64,000 nt of DNA, taken from Nilaparvata lugens (Eukaryota; Arthropoda; Insecta; Hemiptera; Delphacidae). Where the stretch lies: assembly GCF_014356525.2 (NCBI RefSeq), contig NC_052508.1, positions 44,805,858 through 44,869,857 of the forward strand, written 5' to 3'. Below are positions 34,557 through 45,577 of this stretch, one piece after another. Position 1 is the stretch's first letter; each line of letters begins with the position of its first letter. The notes below the pieces were generated by a model. It did not search any database. It was not told the DNA's origin and saw only the letters and a list, made by a program, of their open reading frames with translations. Made by a program: the position numbers and the translations under genes.

Positions 34557-34740
34557 GGATTGTGCGCGCTGGGTTGTAATCACAGAGCATCAGCTCGAAA
34601 AAATAAGTCTCAATGGCAAATGCGTGCATCTCATTGTTCAAATGCATGATGGAGACTGAACATGTCGGGGAGAAAACTTTATATTATGACCTCTCCAATG
34701 TGACCAATTTCGCTCTTCTATGACATCAGCTGTCTGGATG
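34557..34740 (-). pseudogene. N-terminal fragment of DUF4817 mariner-like transposase
   Basis: On the minus strand this matches the upstream region and head of the transposase at 12,890-13,065. Shared features are a CAGCTGATGTC word, CCCCGACATGTTCAGT, then an ATG with MHLNNEMHAFAIETYFF. The match ends soon after ATTACAACCCAGCG, where (CA)n-rich sequence begins. Only about 30 codons of the helix-turn-helix head remain. It belongs to the same family as copies A and B but is more diverged. Confidence 0.7.
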
Positions 34741-34991
34741 GCGATGGTACACAGATGAATTGATTGCTATGAGAGAGACCTGTTTATATTTTTATGATCT
34801 AGTCAAATGTTTAATATGGATGTACACAAAGATAAGATAAGAAAGTCAGATATTTGTATAATAAGCAAGTCAAACAAGCAAAATTTGATTTTCATAACAA
34901 TCTAGTCAATAATACATGTAACAAACCAAAGTAAATGTGGAAAGTAATTAGAGAATATTTATTGTTAAACCGTTCGTCTACTTCGCATAAA

Positions 34992-35223
34992 GCCGGCTCC
35001 AGACATGCATCATTCGGCAAACACTGAGCAGCGACTCGCCGAATCGCTAGTAGTGTGGATGGATGTTTGTCTATTAAGCAAGCAGCGAAAATTCATGCTC
35101 GTTGTTTCAGCCGGCTCCAGACATGCGACATTCGGCGAACACCTAGCATACTCGCCGAATCACGAGTAGTGTGGATGGATGTTTGGTATTCGGCAAGCAG
35201 TGAACATTCGTGCTCGTTGTTTT
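34992..35223 (+). repeat. Two-copy ~118-bp tandem duplication
   Basis: Unit 1 (34,992-35,109) and unit 2 (35,110-35,223) both start GCCGGCTCCAGACATGC, share TAGTGTGGATGGATGTTTG, and end TGCTCGTTGTTT. They diverge by substitutions and small indels. Each unit has inverted ATTCGGC/GCCGAAT words. A MITE-derived tandem is possible. Confidence 0.75.
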
Positions 35224-35570
35224 CCCGGTCGGTGTGGGACTTTTGAACACATCAAAGTGGACGAATGTTCATGTGAAATGTACGTACCATATGTTAATAT
35301 AGAACTATAATCTAGAGATACTACCTCTCCGAAACAGATGATTGAAATTGTTAACATTGTTCACCCAGTCCAATTTTGTAAGGTTGGCATTAAGTTGAGG
35401 AAGGTTTCTAAACAAGATTTGAGTTCTGTCACTTTATTATCATGGGCTTACAAGGTAAATTCACTAAGTGCAATTTTTCCAAACTTTGATTTTTTAATTA
35501 ATTCTATAAACTATAAATATTAAATCATATCATTACATTTTTCACTACAATATTAGTCGTATTCATGTTC

Positions 35571-35870
35571 TCAATAAAACAAACAGTTTCCTTGATAAAA
35601 TAATTTATATGATAAAATTTAGGGGTTTTTCGATTTGATTTTTTTGTTTTCTCGATTAACTTTGAAGCAAATAATTTTAAAGAAAAATGAGCCAAATAAT
35701 TAATGTCGGCAATTTCATTGCAAATTCATTGATGTGTATTGTTACGTATTTGTGATTCAATTTGACGCTGTGGAAGGGGAAGCAGCCGACGCGGCTGACT
35801 CCCTTCGCAATAGTAAACAGTAAGAGTACTGCTTTCTACATTGCATCGTATTTACACACTGGCGCTCGAA
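35571..35870 (-). repeat. Interspersed repeat R, copy 1 (empty site)
   Basis: This is the reverse complement of the sequence at 38,440-39,245 without its MITE. Shared blocks include TTAATTATTTGGCTCATTTT, CGCGTCGGCTG-TTCCCCTTCC and ATACACATCAATG. At the position where copy 2 has the MITE it reads GGAG-TCA-GCCGCG uninterrupted. Confidence 0.8.
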
Positions 35871-38439
35871 ACAATCAATTTTGTCATTGTTTTGACATGT
35901 TCTGAATCTAGATTTTCATTTTTCAATGCTCTACAGAATATTATAATAATTGTCTTTATTCAACTACGCTGATGATAAAAATCAGGCTTTCAGATGTATG
36001 CTCACAGAATTTATCAATTTTATGTGTGCCATTTCAATACGAGTCAGACGTATCACAATTTGATTACTCTAGTTTCAGATATTGATGTTCTTCAATGAAG
36101 ATTGTAGATTATGACGTGTCCGACTTCTTCATCTTATCCTTATTTTGTGAAAAATGAAGATTCAAAATTTCTTTTCATAGTTTTTTGTGTTTCTTCTTGT
36201 TTGATTACTCTTTATAATTTAAACAATTGATAATGGAATGAATATCATCGGATCGGGTGAACAAAGAAAATAAAAGGGTAGGTATTTAATAAAATTAAAG
36301 TAAAGATTTCAGAAAATAAAAGTAAAAGGTATTTGAAACAAATAACAAAATTTCTAGTGATAATGCAACTTTTTCTAATAGGTACGAATTTCAAGACTCT
36401 CAATATGACTTTTTCCCAATCACAAGCAGAAATTCCAATGATCATCATAATAGTACCTACAGTAATTCAATGAAAATTCTTTGTATTGTTCATTGTTCGA
36501 CGTAAGATAAGCTACATCCTTAAGGTAATCAACTTATTTAGGATAATCATGTTTATGAATGAAAGCGAGACTGTGATAAGGGATTAGGCAAACTAAAATA
36601 TAAACATTATATACAATGCATCTCTGATCAACTCAAATTAAAAATGATAATATCAAGCCGAAATGAATTGAGCAACTGAATTTCAAAGTGACTATCCACT
36701 GTTCAATTTGCACCGTGATTTCCTTTTACTTCAAAATGGATTAAATTGCTTGACTCTCCAATGTAACAATTATTGTAAAAAAACAGATGGATTAATGTGA
36801 ACATCATCCAAATAGCATTTAAATTTGAATTTTCAGATCATGAAATTCATAACAAACTAATTCTTGAGAGAATAGTGATGAATTGCAAACAGTGCATGTA
36901 ACATTGATACAAGCAATACAATGAAAAACAACATCGATTAATTTAATACTGGGCTTATCAAATTTATGTTACCGTACGGTACCTTCAAAGCTTTTAAAAT
37001 GTGAAACTAACATTTTCAATTTTCTCTACTGGAGCAAAACATCGATAGAAAATGAAGAAGAGCCCATCATAACCACAAAATACTTGAACTGAAATTCACT
37101 TGAACTAACTCACTTCAACCCTTCAACGATCACAATGAACTAGAATGCTGTGAAAAACTATAATATTGATAATCAGATACCGTACATTTTTCAAATAGCT
37201 TCACCCAACTAAATCTGTGAATGCCAAGTCATAAGAAATCATGTTCAATAGATTTAATTTGAGTGCTTCAACATATGAATAAAAATTGGTGTATTCTTTT
37301 GGTGCCCGAAGCAAAACCAATATAAATCTACATTAATCGACATCAAGAATAGCTTCTGCCAACCTTGTAATTCCAGTATGATTCTGCTCATGCTTTTACT
37401 TCCATTTTATAAAGTTCTCATTGAGGCCCTTGTGTAATGAATGACAAGATGAGTGGAGTTGAAGCATTAATGTGTTAACAAATAATAGAATATGATGAAT
37501 CATCTTTCAATTCATGTAATAGGGTAGGCTACTTTGTACATGGTTCATGATTCTTTACGAATTTTCCATCCCCAATGGACTGTACATCCAGTTTTCAATA
37601 AATTTAATATTCAATTTTTTATCCTACTTGTTCAACTTGTGATTACGAGGGTAGAATGTAAAACACTTTCATGATTTTCCTACTTCTTATAAATGTTCAC
37701 TCTTCCTTAATTTGTATGTTTGCATGGCTTTCATCTTTAGAATCTACTGAATTTTCATATTGGACTGTTTAGATATGTAGATTCAACTAGTAAGAACGGA
37801 AGATAAGCTACTTTTACAGAGAGAATCATAGAAAGTTTCAACTCAACAAGCCCAATGTATAATTTTTATGCCTCATTCGTCATATATATTCTGTCTCAAC
37901 TGTAGGTATATTATTAACTTGGCTTGGAGAATATTAGCTGTCGAAAACAGCAAACACTGCACGCCATGATTTTTCAGGAAATTGCCACTGTTAACACTAT
38001 CTCAGTTTTTGACATTCATAACTTACCATAATATAATGAATTGTAACATAGATTTATGATTGTACCCATATATATAAATATTTATCATATTATGTAATAG
38101 TATGAATATCTTATCGTTTGTAAACAATATTTTTGTCTGTTATAGAATGCATAATTAAAAGCACATATAGCCTACAACATCGAAATGATGAGTTAATTAT
38201 CACATTTCAATCAATAATCACATAGACATCAATAATGATGACTGTATTGTAATAGTGGCATTATAATAATCAATTCACGTAGAAAATATTGATCTCCTGA
38301 ACCAGCAGTGAAAGCTGTATTGCTGTAATCAACGTGGTTGAATCTCGAAAATTATAATATTTAGAATTTAAAGAATTAAAAAGTGGAAATTTAGTTTCAG
38401 CGCATGTCAAACAATGGACAAAATTGATTGTTTGGAGCG
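35871..38439. other. No feature recognised
   Basis: Uniformly AT-rich, with no domain-bearing frame, no long repeat and no RNA gene that I can see. The short minus-strand frame at 36,245-36,448 has no recognisable content. Confidence 0.55.
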
Positions 38440-39245
38440 TCATAGTGTAAATACGATGCAACTTAGAAAGCAGTACTAGTGGTATAATTACTGTTTACTA
38501 TGGTGAAGAGAGTAAGGTTCGAACCCACTAGAACGTATCATACCATGACCGTGCCCGTACCGACACATGCAAAAAAATATTCTTTGCATCATTTGATATG
38601 TAATGCACCCATTAGACCGTTCCGTCACCGGCCAAGCACGGAGCGTGCCATGCACGTCCAGGTCAACATTTGTCAGCCTATATTTTGTTGTGACGGAACG
38701 CTCCTTGCATGGCACGTGACGCCTGCAAACCCCGTTGTAACCGCGTATGCACCGCGTTGGTAACCAGTTCACCACTACATTCTCTTGCTAACTGACGCGT
38801 TCCCAACAACTTCTGACCGGGCATCATACGCGTATCATACGCGTATCATACCCGTACCATACGCGTAATGTACTGGCATAGACCGCTGTTGATCCGGTGT
38901 AGTGGGCATAGTTGTTATTTTACGTGCCTGGCATGGTCTGACACGGTCCGTGTCTGATACGTTCTAGTGGGTTCGAACCTTAAGCCGTGCCGTACCGCGT
39001 CGGCTGTTTCCCCTTCAACAGCGTCAAATCGAATCGCAAATACATAACAATACACATCAATGGATTTGCAATGAAATTGCCGACATTAATTATTTGGCTT
39101 ATTTTTCTTTTAAATCATCTGCTTCAAAGTTAATCTGAGAAAACAAAAAAATCAAATCGAAAAACCCCTAAATTTTATATAAATAATTTTATCAAGGAAA
39201 TGGTTTGTTTTATTGAGAAAATAAATACAACTAATATAGTAGTGA
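38440..39245 (+). repeat. Interspersed repeat R, copy 2 (interrupted)
   Basis: Plus-strand copy of the family at 35,571-35,870 and 39,325-39,665, split by a 465-bp MITE at 38,516-38,980. Conserved words after the insertion include GCGTCGGCTGTTTCCCCTTC and ATTATTTGGCTTATTTTTCT. Confidence 0.85.
38516..38980. mobile_element. 465-bp MITE with TAA duplication
   Basis: The terminal inverted repeats are GGTTCGAACCCACTAGAACG and CGTTCTAGTGGGTTCGAACC. Flanking TAA occurs at 38,513-38,515 and 38,981-38,983. Two paralogous repeat copies (39,325-39,665 and 35,571-35,870) show the empty site with GAG-TCA-GCC. Inside are further inverted words (CCGTTCCGTCAC / GTGACGGAACG) and four tandem ~11-bp units around CATACGCGTAT at 38,823-38,869. 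It has no coding capacity. A 3-bp T-A duplication suggests PIF/Harbinger. Confidence 0.85.
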
Positions 39246-39324
39246 AAAATGTAACGAATTGAATGACATATAATAGATTTTTTTTCCGATTAATGGTTAC
39301 AGAGATAATCTATTGATTTTCTGT

Positions 39325-39665
39325 TTACTGTTTACTATGATGAAGAGAGTCAGCCGCGCTGTACCGCGTCGGCTGTTTCCCCTTCCATGGCGTCAAATAA
39401 AATCGCAAATACATAACAGTATACATCAATGGATTTGCATTGGAAGTGGCTAAATTAATTATTTGGCTCATTTTTCTGTTAAATCACTTGCTTTGAAGTT
39501 AATAGGAGAAAACCAAAAAATTTAATCGCAACCCCTCTAAATTTTTACATATATATTATTTTATCAAGAAAACTGTTAGTTTTTTTGGGAAAATGAAAAA
39601 TACCAATATTGTAGTCCATTATATAACGAATCGAATGACATATAATAGAACTATTTCCGATCAAT
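39325..39665 (+). repeat. Interspersed repeat R, copy 3 (empty site)
   Basis: Plus-strand copy starting near CTGTTTACTATGATGAAGAG, lacking the MITE of copy 2. It reads GAGAG-TCA-GCCGCGC at the insertion point. Confidence 0.85.
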
Positions 39666-40330
39666 GGTTACAGAGATATTTGATTTTCCGTGATTACCTG
39701 CATTTTTCATGTTTTAGGGGGCTGGGGGTGAAAGCTCCAGGGGGATTTCTTGGGACTTTTGGAAGAATGAATGACCCTCTGGGAGGGTTCTATCGATGGT
39801 GAGAAATTCAGCTTTTATTCAATTTTAGGACCGAAATTGCTTTTTTGGACCTTCAGAAGTGTCCGTTGTGGAATCTATTTGCAAAGAATGAGGAAATTCG
39901 GCCAAGATATAACTTGGGCGAAAGAAAGGGGTTATTTATTAGAACAGCCAAATAGCTGTTGTTGCTTTTCCTAATGTGAAAATATCTTGCATAGAAGTAA
40001 GGCGCTTTTCCCATGAATCAATTATTCCCAAACATTGATTGTTTGTTCTAAAAATATTAGAGAATATGCATAATAGTTGCATATTGATGCATAATAGTTT
40101 GTTGACTATCAGTATTCCTCATTAATAGCATCAATGCTCCCCATTAAAACAATGCTGTCACATTGATGTGAATCTTACTATAATTTGGTTACTTAGATCA
40201 GATGAAGATAATAATGTTGATGATCGCTACTGTTTCAATTTCAATCATATTTGACATTTTTGCTTTTGATGCCAGCTGTCATTATGTGAAATAAGCTCTC
40301 ATTGAATGAAATCATAATCATTGAAGTCAA
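39666..40330. other. No feature recognised
   Basis: A G-rich patch (39,715-39,790, GGGGGCTGGGGGTG) opens short frames with no known relatives. The rest is AT-rich. Confidence 0.5.
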
Positions 40331-40600
40331 TTATACTAAGAAAGCAATTTCTGTTTGAATATATGTGTGTTTGTGGATATGTATGTATGTCGGATGGATC
40401 TCGAAACGGCTCTAACGATTTTCATTAAATCAGGAATATAGTGGGTTTGCGAAAAAAACATTGTTTTGGAACAGGTCTCAACTCTGGGAAAATTCGCTGA
40501 AGTTCCTTGAGAGAGGATTATCGGTCCCTCAAGTAGCAGCTGATCAGAAAAAAGTTTCCATAATCTGTTGAAAACGTGAGAGAGTGTGTGCAAATGAAAA
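40331..40600 (+). mobile_element. Helitron-like 5' fragment
   Basis: This matches the 5' part of the element at 436-1,858: TTATACTAAGAAAGCAATTT, ATGTATGTCGGATGGATCTC, GCTCTAACGATTTTCA, then an AGGTCTCAACTCTGGGAAAA block. The CTAG-type 3' terminus is not found downstream, so it is truncated or diverged. Confidence 0.55.
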
Positions 40601-41177
40601 ATATTACAATAGCTGTAGTTGAGTCAACAAATTTGGCGACCTAATTAATTTAAAACATTACAGTATTCATGGAACATCTGGAAGAATAGATTCAGAAAGT
40701 GACCGGATTATAGCAAAATAAATTTAAAATCGATCTCTCCAAACATATGGTAGTTGAATGTAATGTTTATTGTAAGGTGATAGAAATGCGACTAATTTCT
40801 TCAGCTTCTGTTGTATTGGTTCCTCTGTTGCTTCATGTTTGTACGCAGCCATGGCCTTGAGAGAGCCAGTTGCACTGTCTGTTAATTCATTATCTGAACT
40901 AAATACCACGAGAACCAACGAGAGAAGCCTTCTATTAAAAAAAAACCTGCTCTTATTAATTCTCATGAAATTCAATTCTGATTGAAATTGAACAGGCTTT
41001 TGTGCTACTGGGCCTGATATTTTCATGTTTCAATATCAGCTAAAAACTACATAGAAAAAAAACATAATATTCCATGAGCTGCTCCTATTTCCTTTCATGA
41101 TGTCATTACATGACACAAGACAAACCTATTGATATTGATAGATCACAATACTAAAGTTGTCAATCCTATAGGTGCGT
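40601..41177. other. No feature recognised
   Basis: AT-rich. The minus-strand open frame at 40,724-41,026 has no family resemblance. Confidence 0.5.
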
Positions 41178-41326
41178 ACAGATTTACGCGCCGCGAACAT
41201 GAGCAATTCACTTTTTATCAGCTGATACCAAGCTTTTTATATCTGTATCTTACCGTTTCTGTAAAAATACAGATATAATCAGCTGATTAAAAGTGAATTA
41301 CTCATGTTCGCGGCGCGTATATCTGT
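41178..41326. mobile_element. Short palindromic MITE
   Basis: ACAGATTTACGCGCCGCGAA at the left is mirrored by TTCGCGGCGCGTATATCTGT at the right. Inner arms (CATGAG...TCACTTTTTATCAGCTGAT) pair around a ~50-nt centre that itself contains AAAATACAGATAT / ATATCTGTATCTT words. No coding. A GGTGCGT stretch precedes the left end. Confidence 0.7.
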
Positions 41327-41339
41327 AATAAATAATAAT

Positions 41340-41724
41340 TAAAAAATCTTTATTTCACTTTCTTACATAATTCATCGTTGAAAAGAATACATTTTTTACA
41401 GCAATGGCCACACGGCCGTCTGCCAGGAGTTGGCTTTTAAGTAATACAATTTTTCTTTATTTTTTAAATCATACATACATTTTATTTACATTTTATCTGC
41501 AAACCTGAAAAAGAAATTACAAAATAATAGATATATATATAATTAATCAATCATTGTGTTCTTATTTCTAAATTCCTATCTTATCTCTATTTCATGTGTT
41601 AAATTCCTCAATGAGTTGCGAGCGATATCTCCATGCAATGCTCACATATTTTATTAATTTCTCCCAGCTCTCACCATTTAACTGCTCTATTACTTGCTGC
41701 TCGGTCAATTCACGTTTACCCCAA
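41340..41724 (-). pseudogene. LINE 3' end: last ORF2 codons and UTR
   Basis: The minus strand from 41,724 encodes TIWGKRELTEQQVIEQLNG, then ESWEKLIKYVSIAWRYRSQL, and stops at 41,592. This is a LINE ORF2 tail, followed by a UTR with AATAAA-like words ending near 41,340. It is the downstream half of the same LINE whose upstream half lies at 45,578-45,884; the foldback element separates them. Removing the element and one TA joins WEV to the tail, but out of frame by 2 nt. The LINE was therefore probably already decayed, or mutated later. Confidence 0.75.
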
Positions 41725-41726
41725 AT

Positions 41727-43297
41727 AGTCCAGGCGCTGGCTTACATTGAGCATACATGAGAGAGGCAGAGAATTTGACTTCGGATTATTGTTAGGGGTC
41801 TTTAGTGTATATGAAACTCGATGTCGTCACGTCCCAGGGTGGTCGACAGCTTGGGGGGGAGGGGGAAGTTGTAAAAAACGCGCGCTTATAAAATCGCCTG
41901 TCCTGCAGTTACTATTCATAGTACAGCTTTAATTTTTTCTCAATATTATGTACACATAACTGGCTTTCAATGTGGTCCTCTACATTTTTGCGATAAACCG
42001 CATAGTTTTTCCGTAAAAAAATAAAATATCTCAAAAAATGTATTTTTTTATTATGGACTTTTTGTTATTTCTTGAATATTCAAGTCATTAGCCGACTTAG
42101 AGGAAAAAGCTCCCGATAAACGTTGTAGGCCGTCTCTTCCTGAATCCAATGATATATATATAGTTTGGGGGTTTCGATCATAGATGCGGTAGTGGGAGGG
42201 GGATAAGTAGCACTGTTACGCTGCGGCGCGGTCCTCCCCCATGATTAATGCGCGTAATGGCCTGTCTATCGTATCGCTCCTACTAGTCTATGCATGCAAA
42301 TTATGTATTTCACGAACGCTATATTATGTATTTTCGGTCGCTGAACACGATTTTTCAACTCTCAAGTCTCAATAATTGATAATTCTCATCATAATATACA
42401 AATTATGGTCAAAATTACAAACTTCATCTCATTATCATTATTTATGATTACATTGCAATGATAAACCATCTTGTTAGGAATCCTATATGTGATTCTCAGT
42501 CGATAAAAAACTGATATTCCATTAAGAGAGAATAATTATTCGATTTAGTTCAATAATCACTTTGGAATTGCGAAAGTCAAGTAATGGAGTAAGTTAAACA
42601 AATAATATAGGCTACCCATATAGAGCACCGTGTAACAGGAGTAAAATATTTTCTTAATATAAATTTACAGTTGAAGCACAAATAATGCCAATTACTCCCA
42701 TGTGATATGACTGAATATTTGATTAGAAAGGAAATAGAACTCTAAAGCTGCGTTTACACCAAAGTTATTAACGAGATGTTAATAACTCAATCTTTATAGA
42801 TTCTATAAGATTGAACATAACTTATCATACACATGATGACATATGTGTTTGCCAAGTTCCGTTAAATCTAATAGAATCTATAAAGATTAAGTTATTTACA
42901 TTTTGTTAATAACTTTGGTGTAAAAGCTGCTTTATCAACTGATTTCTGTAATTTATATCTACGCGAATAGATACTTTTCATCTGGCTGAGTTTGACTGAT
43001 TGTCTTGGGGTGGTACTTGAATGAAAGTGGAATGGGAGATATCTTTGTTGAATTTGGAATATTTGGAGAGAATACTGTTGGAAATCTATTGAGGGGAGAT
43101 CAGTATAATTAAGGTGTGAGAGCAAGCAATCAATTCAATGAAACAACTACAAGGACTCATGAACGGTTCAAATATGAGAGATTGTCAAAGTATATTTGAA
43201 AGAAGTTAGGAGCTATTTGTGGAGTTTTTTTAAAATAACAATGTAAAATCAATGACTACTTAAAAATTTATGACTGATTATTGTAACATAGTTTAAA
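41727..43297 (+). repeat. Left arm of foldback element
   Basis: Pairs with 44,020-45,575. The innermost shared word is TTGTAACATAGTTTAAA. It contains a GC-rich block (CTGCGGCGCGGTCC near 42,221), a frame on the minus strand (42,892-43,125) whose equivalent is open in the other arm, and a nested MITE at 42,747-42,930. The shared open frame reflects arm identity and does not indicate selection. Confidence 0.85.
42747..42930. mobile_element. Nested palindromic MITE in left arm
   Basis: GCTGCGTTTACACCAAAGTT begins it, and AACTTTGGTGTAAAAGCTGC closes it. The interior pairs through ATCTTTATAGATTCTA / TAGAATCTATAAAGAT. It is about 184 bp with no coding. The same insertion is found at the mirrored position in the right arm. 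Confidence 0.75.
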
Positions 43298-44019
43298 TGT
43301 TAAATTTTAATATATATGTTAAATGTTAAATGTTAAATTTTTATAGTTTAATTTTACAATTTGCCACAACTATGTTCAGATAAAAATCGTTGGAGACCGA
43401 ATAACTATTTCTTTCTAAACGTTCAAAAGAGAATCACACACTTCTTCACTTGCTTCCAAATCATTGATAACATTATGCAGATTCTGTTGTCCATCAGAGT
43501 CTTGAAGAAAAATGTTAAGTTCTCTTGAGAAGATTATGCTTCTGGAAATCATTCTCATCTCTCATTATTCTTGTTTTACTTCATTAGATGACTTTCTTCA
43601 CAGTCTCCAGTGATATCCATAATGATGTCAACATACTTGAACAGAATATCTTCGATGGAAGATTTATTTATGTAGTAGCAGCCATTTTAGGAAAGCCTTT
43701 GAAGAACTAGCTATTCCAATCACTCAGTTTCGGATGATCTAATGAGCATCAATGATCTAAAGCATGATCGGTTGTCACATTTATTAAATTTTCAAGGTTT
43801 CATTTGACAGAGAGTCAATGTATTGACTGTATAGAGTTAATGTTTCCTTATTGGAATTTTTTTTTCACTTCTATGGGTATTTTTTATATTTTCTAGATAT
43901 GACACAGACTTTATAACATAGTTTGTGTGATTGAATGAAAAAATTATGGGATCTTTTCTCGAACAGTTTCTATGTGCAATACCAGAGTCCATCCTTATGA
44001 GCATGAATACAATTTAAGA
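43298..44019. other. Spacer of foldback element
   Basis: About 720 bp of single-copy sequence between the arms. It begins with a TTAAATG/TTAAATT short tandem (43,299-43,350). On the minus strand part of it looks like decayed coding sequence (43,415-43,686). Confidence 0.7.
43415..43686 (-). pseudogene. Coding-like remnant in foldback spacer
   Basis: The minus-strand frame from 43,686 reads NGCYYINKSSIEDILFKYVD then IIMDITGDCEESHLM before a stop. A second frame reads RSIIFSRELNIFLQDSDGQQ, NLHNVINDLEASEEVCDSLL and stops at 43,415. The acidic, leucine-rich composition is unlike chance AT-rich translation. A GTAAAA at the end of the first part and a TTTCCAG before the second could be splice sites, but only ~38 bp apart, so a frameshift is likelier. 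It could be a transposase or captured-exon relic. I do not recognise the family. Confidence 0.25.
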
Positions 44020-45575
44020 TAATTTAAACTATGTTACAATAATCAGTCATAAATATTTCAAGTAGTCATTGATTTTGATTCTAAAAAAACTCTACAAATA
44101 GCTCCTGACTTCTTTCAAATATACTTTGACAATCTTTCATATTTGAACCGTTCATGAGTCCTTGTAGTTGTTTCATTGAATTGATTGCTTGCTCTCACAC
44201 CTTAATTATACTGATCTCCCCTCAATAGATTTCCAACAGTATTCTCTCCAAATATTTCAAATTCAACAAAGATATCTCTCATTCCACTTTCATTCAAGTA
44301 CCACCCCAAGACAATCAGTCAAACTCAGCCAGATGAGTAGATTTAAGTTACAGAAATCAGTTGATAAAGCTGCGTTTACACCAAAGTTATTAACAAAATG
44401 TAAATAACTTAATCTTTATAGATTCTATTAGATTGAACGAAACTTGACAAACACATATGTCTATCATATGTATGATAAGTTATGTTCAATCCAATAGAAT
44501 CTATAAAGATTAAGTTATATTAACATCTCCTTAATAACTTTGGTGTAAACTCAGCTTTAGAGTTGTATTTCCTTTGTAATCAAATATTTAGTCATATCAC
44601 ATGGGAGTAATTGGTATTATTCGTGTTTCAACTGTAAATTCATATTAAGAAAATATTTTACTCCTGTTACACGGTGCTCTATATGGGGTAGCCTATATTA
44701 TTTGTTTAACTTACTCCATTACTTGACTTTCGCAATTCCAAAGTGATCATTGAACTAAATCGAATAATTATCCTCTCTTAATGGAATATCAGTTTTTTAT
44801 CGATTGAGAAACACATATAGGATTCCTAACAGGATGGTTTATCATTACAATGTAATCATAAATAATGATAATGAGATGAAGTTTGTAATTTGACCATAAT
44901 TAGTATATTATGATGAGAATTATCAATTATTAAGGCTTGAGAGTTGAAAAATCGTGTTCAGCGACCGAAAATACATAAGATAGCGTTCCTGAAATACATA
45001 ATTTGAATGCATAGACTAGTAGGAGCGATGCGATAGACAGGCCATTACGCACATTAATCATGGGGGAGGACCGCGCCGCAGTGTAACAGTGCTACTTATC
45101 CCCCTCCCACCGCCGCATCTATGATCGTAACCCCCAAACTATATATATCATTGGATTCAGCAAGAAATGGCCTACAACGTTTATTGGGAGCCTTTTTCTC
45201 TAAGTCGGCTAATTACTTGAATATTCGAGAAATAACAAAAAGTCCATAATAAAAAAATACATTTTTCGAGATATTTTATTTTTTTACGGAAAAACTATGC
45301 GGTTTATCGCAAAAAAGTATAGGACCACATTGAAAGCCACTTATGTGTTCATAATATTGAGAAAAAATTAAAAGCTGTACTTTGAATAGTAACTGCAGGA
45401 CAGGCGATTTTATAAACGCGCGTTTTTTACAACTTACCCCCCTCCCCACAAGCTGTCGACCACCCTGGGACGTGACGACATCGAGTTTCATATACACTAA
45501 ACACCCCCTAACAATAATCCGAAGTCAAATTCTCTGCCTCTCTCATGTATGCTCAATGTAAGCCAGCGCCTGGAC
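44020..45575 (-). repeat. Right arm of foldback element
   Basis: Reverse complement of the left arm. Differences are scattered substitutions and short indels (for example SRF replacing a longer KSIYSRRY stretch in the shared frame). Its outermost 126 bp recur at 1-126. Confidence 0.85.
44369..44555. mobile_element. Nested palindromic MITE in right arm
   Basis: Starts GCTGCGTTTACACCAAAG and ends TTTGGTGTAAACTCAGC, the mirror of the MITE at 42,747-42,930. Because both arms share it, it was present before the arms became an inverted duplication, or gene conversion copied it. Confidence 0.75.
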
Positions 45576-45577
45576 TA

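Larger units (their letters stand above)
41727..45575. mobile_element. 3.85-kb foldback (long terminal inverted repeat) element
   Basis: Ends: GTCCAGGCGCTGGCTTACAT at 41,727 and its exact reverse complement ending at 45,575. TA flanks both sides (41,725-41,726 and 45,576-45,577). The arms extend about 1.57 kb inward with high similarity and small indels. It sits within a LINE, whose two halves flank it. No intact transposase is present. The TA duplication fits Tc1/mariner-type or related integration, but the termini match no family I know. Each arm bears a further palindromic MITE. Confidence 0.85.

Noticed and set aside
38516..38980. tRNA-like B-box (GGTTCGAACC) suggesting a tRNA gene or tRNA-derived SINE
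   Set aside because: The word is part of a terminal inverted repeat and occurs at both ends. There is no A-box, acceptor stem or cloverleaf, and the flanking TAA and empty sites show a DNA element.
43577..43614. A 38-bp intron (GTAAAA...TTTCCAG) joining two coding-like frames in the foldback spacer
   Set aside because: Too short for a normal insect intron; a frameshift in decayed sequence is simpler.
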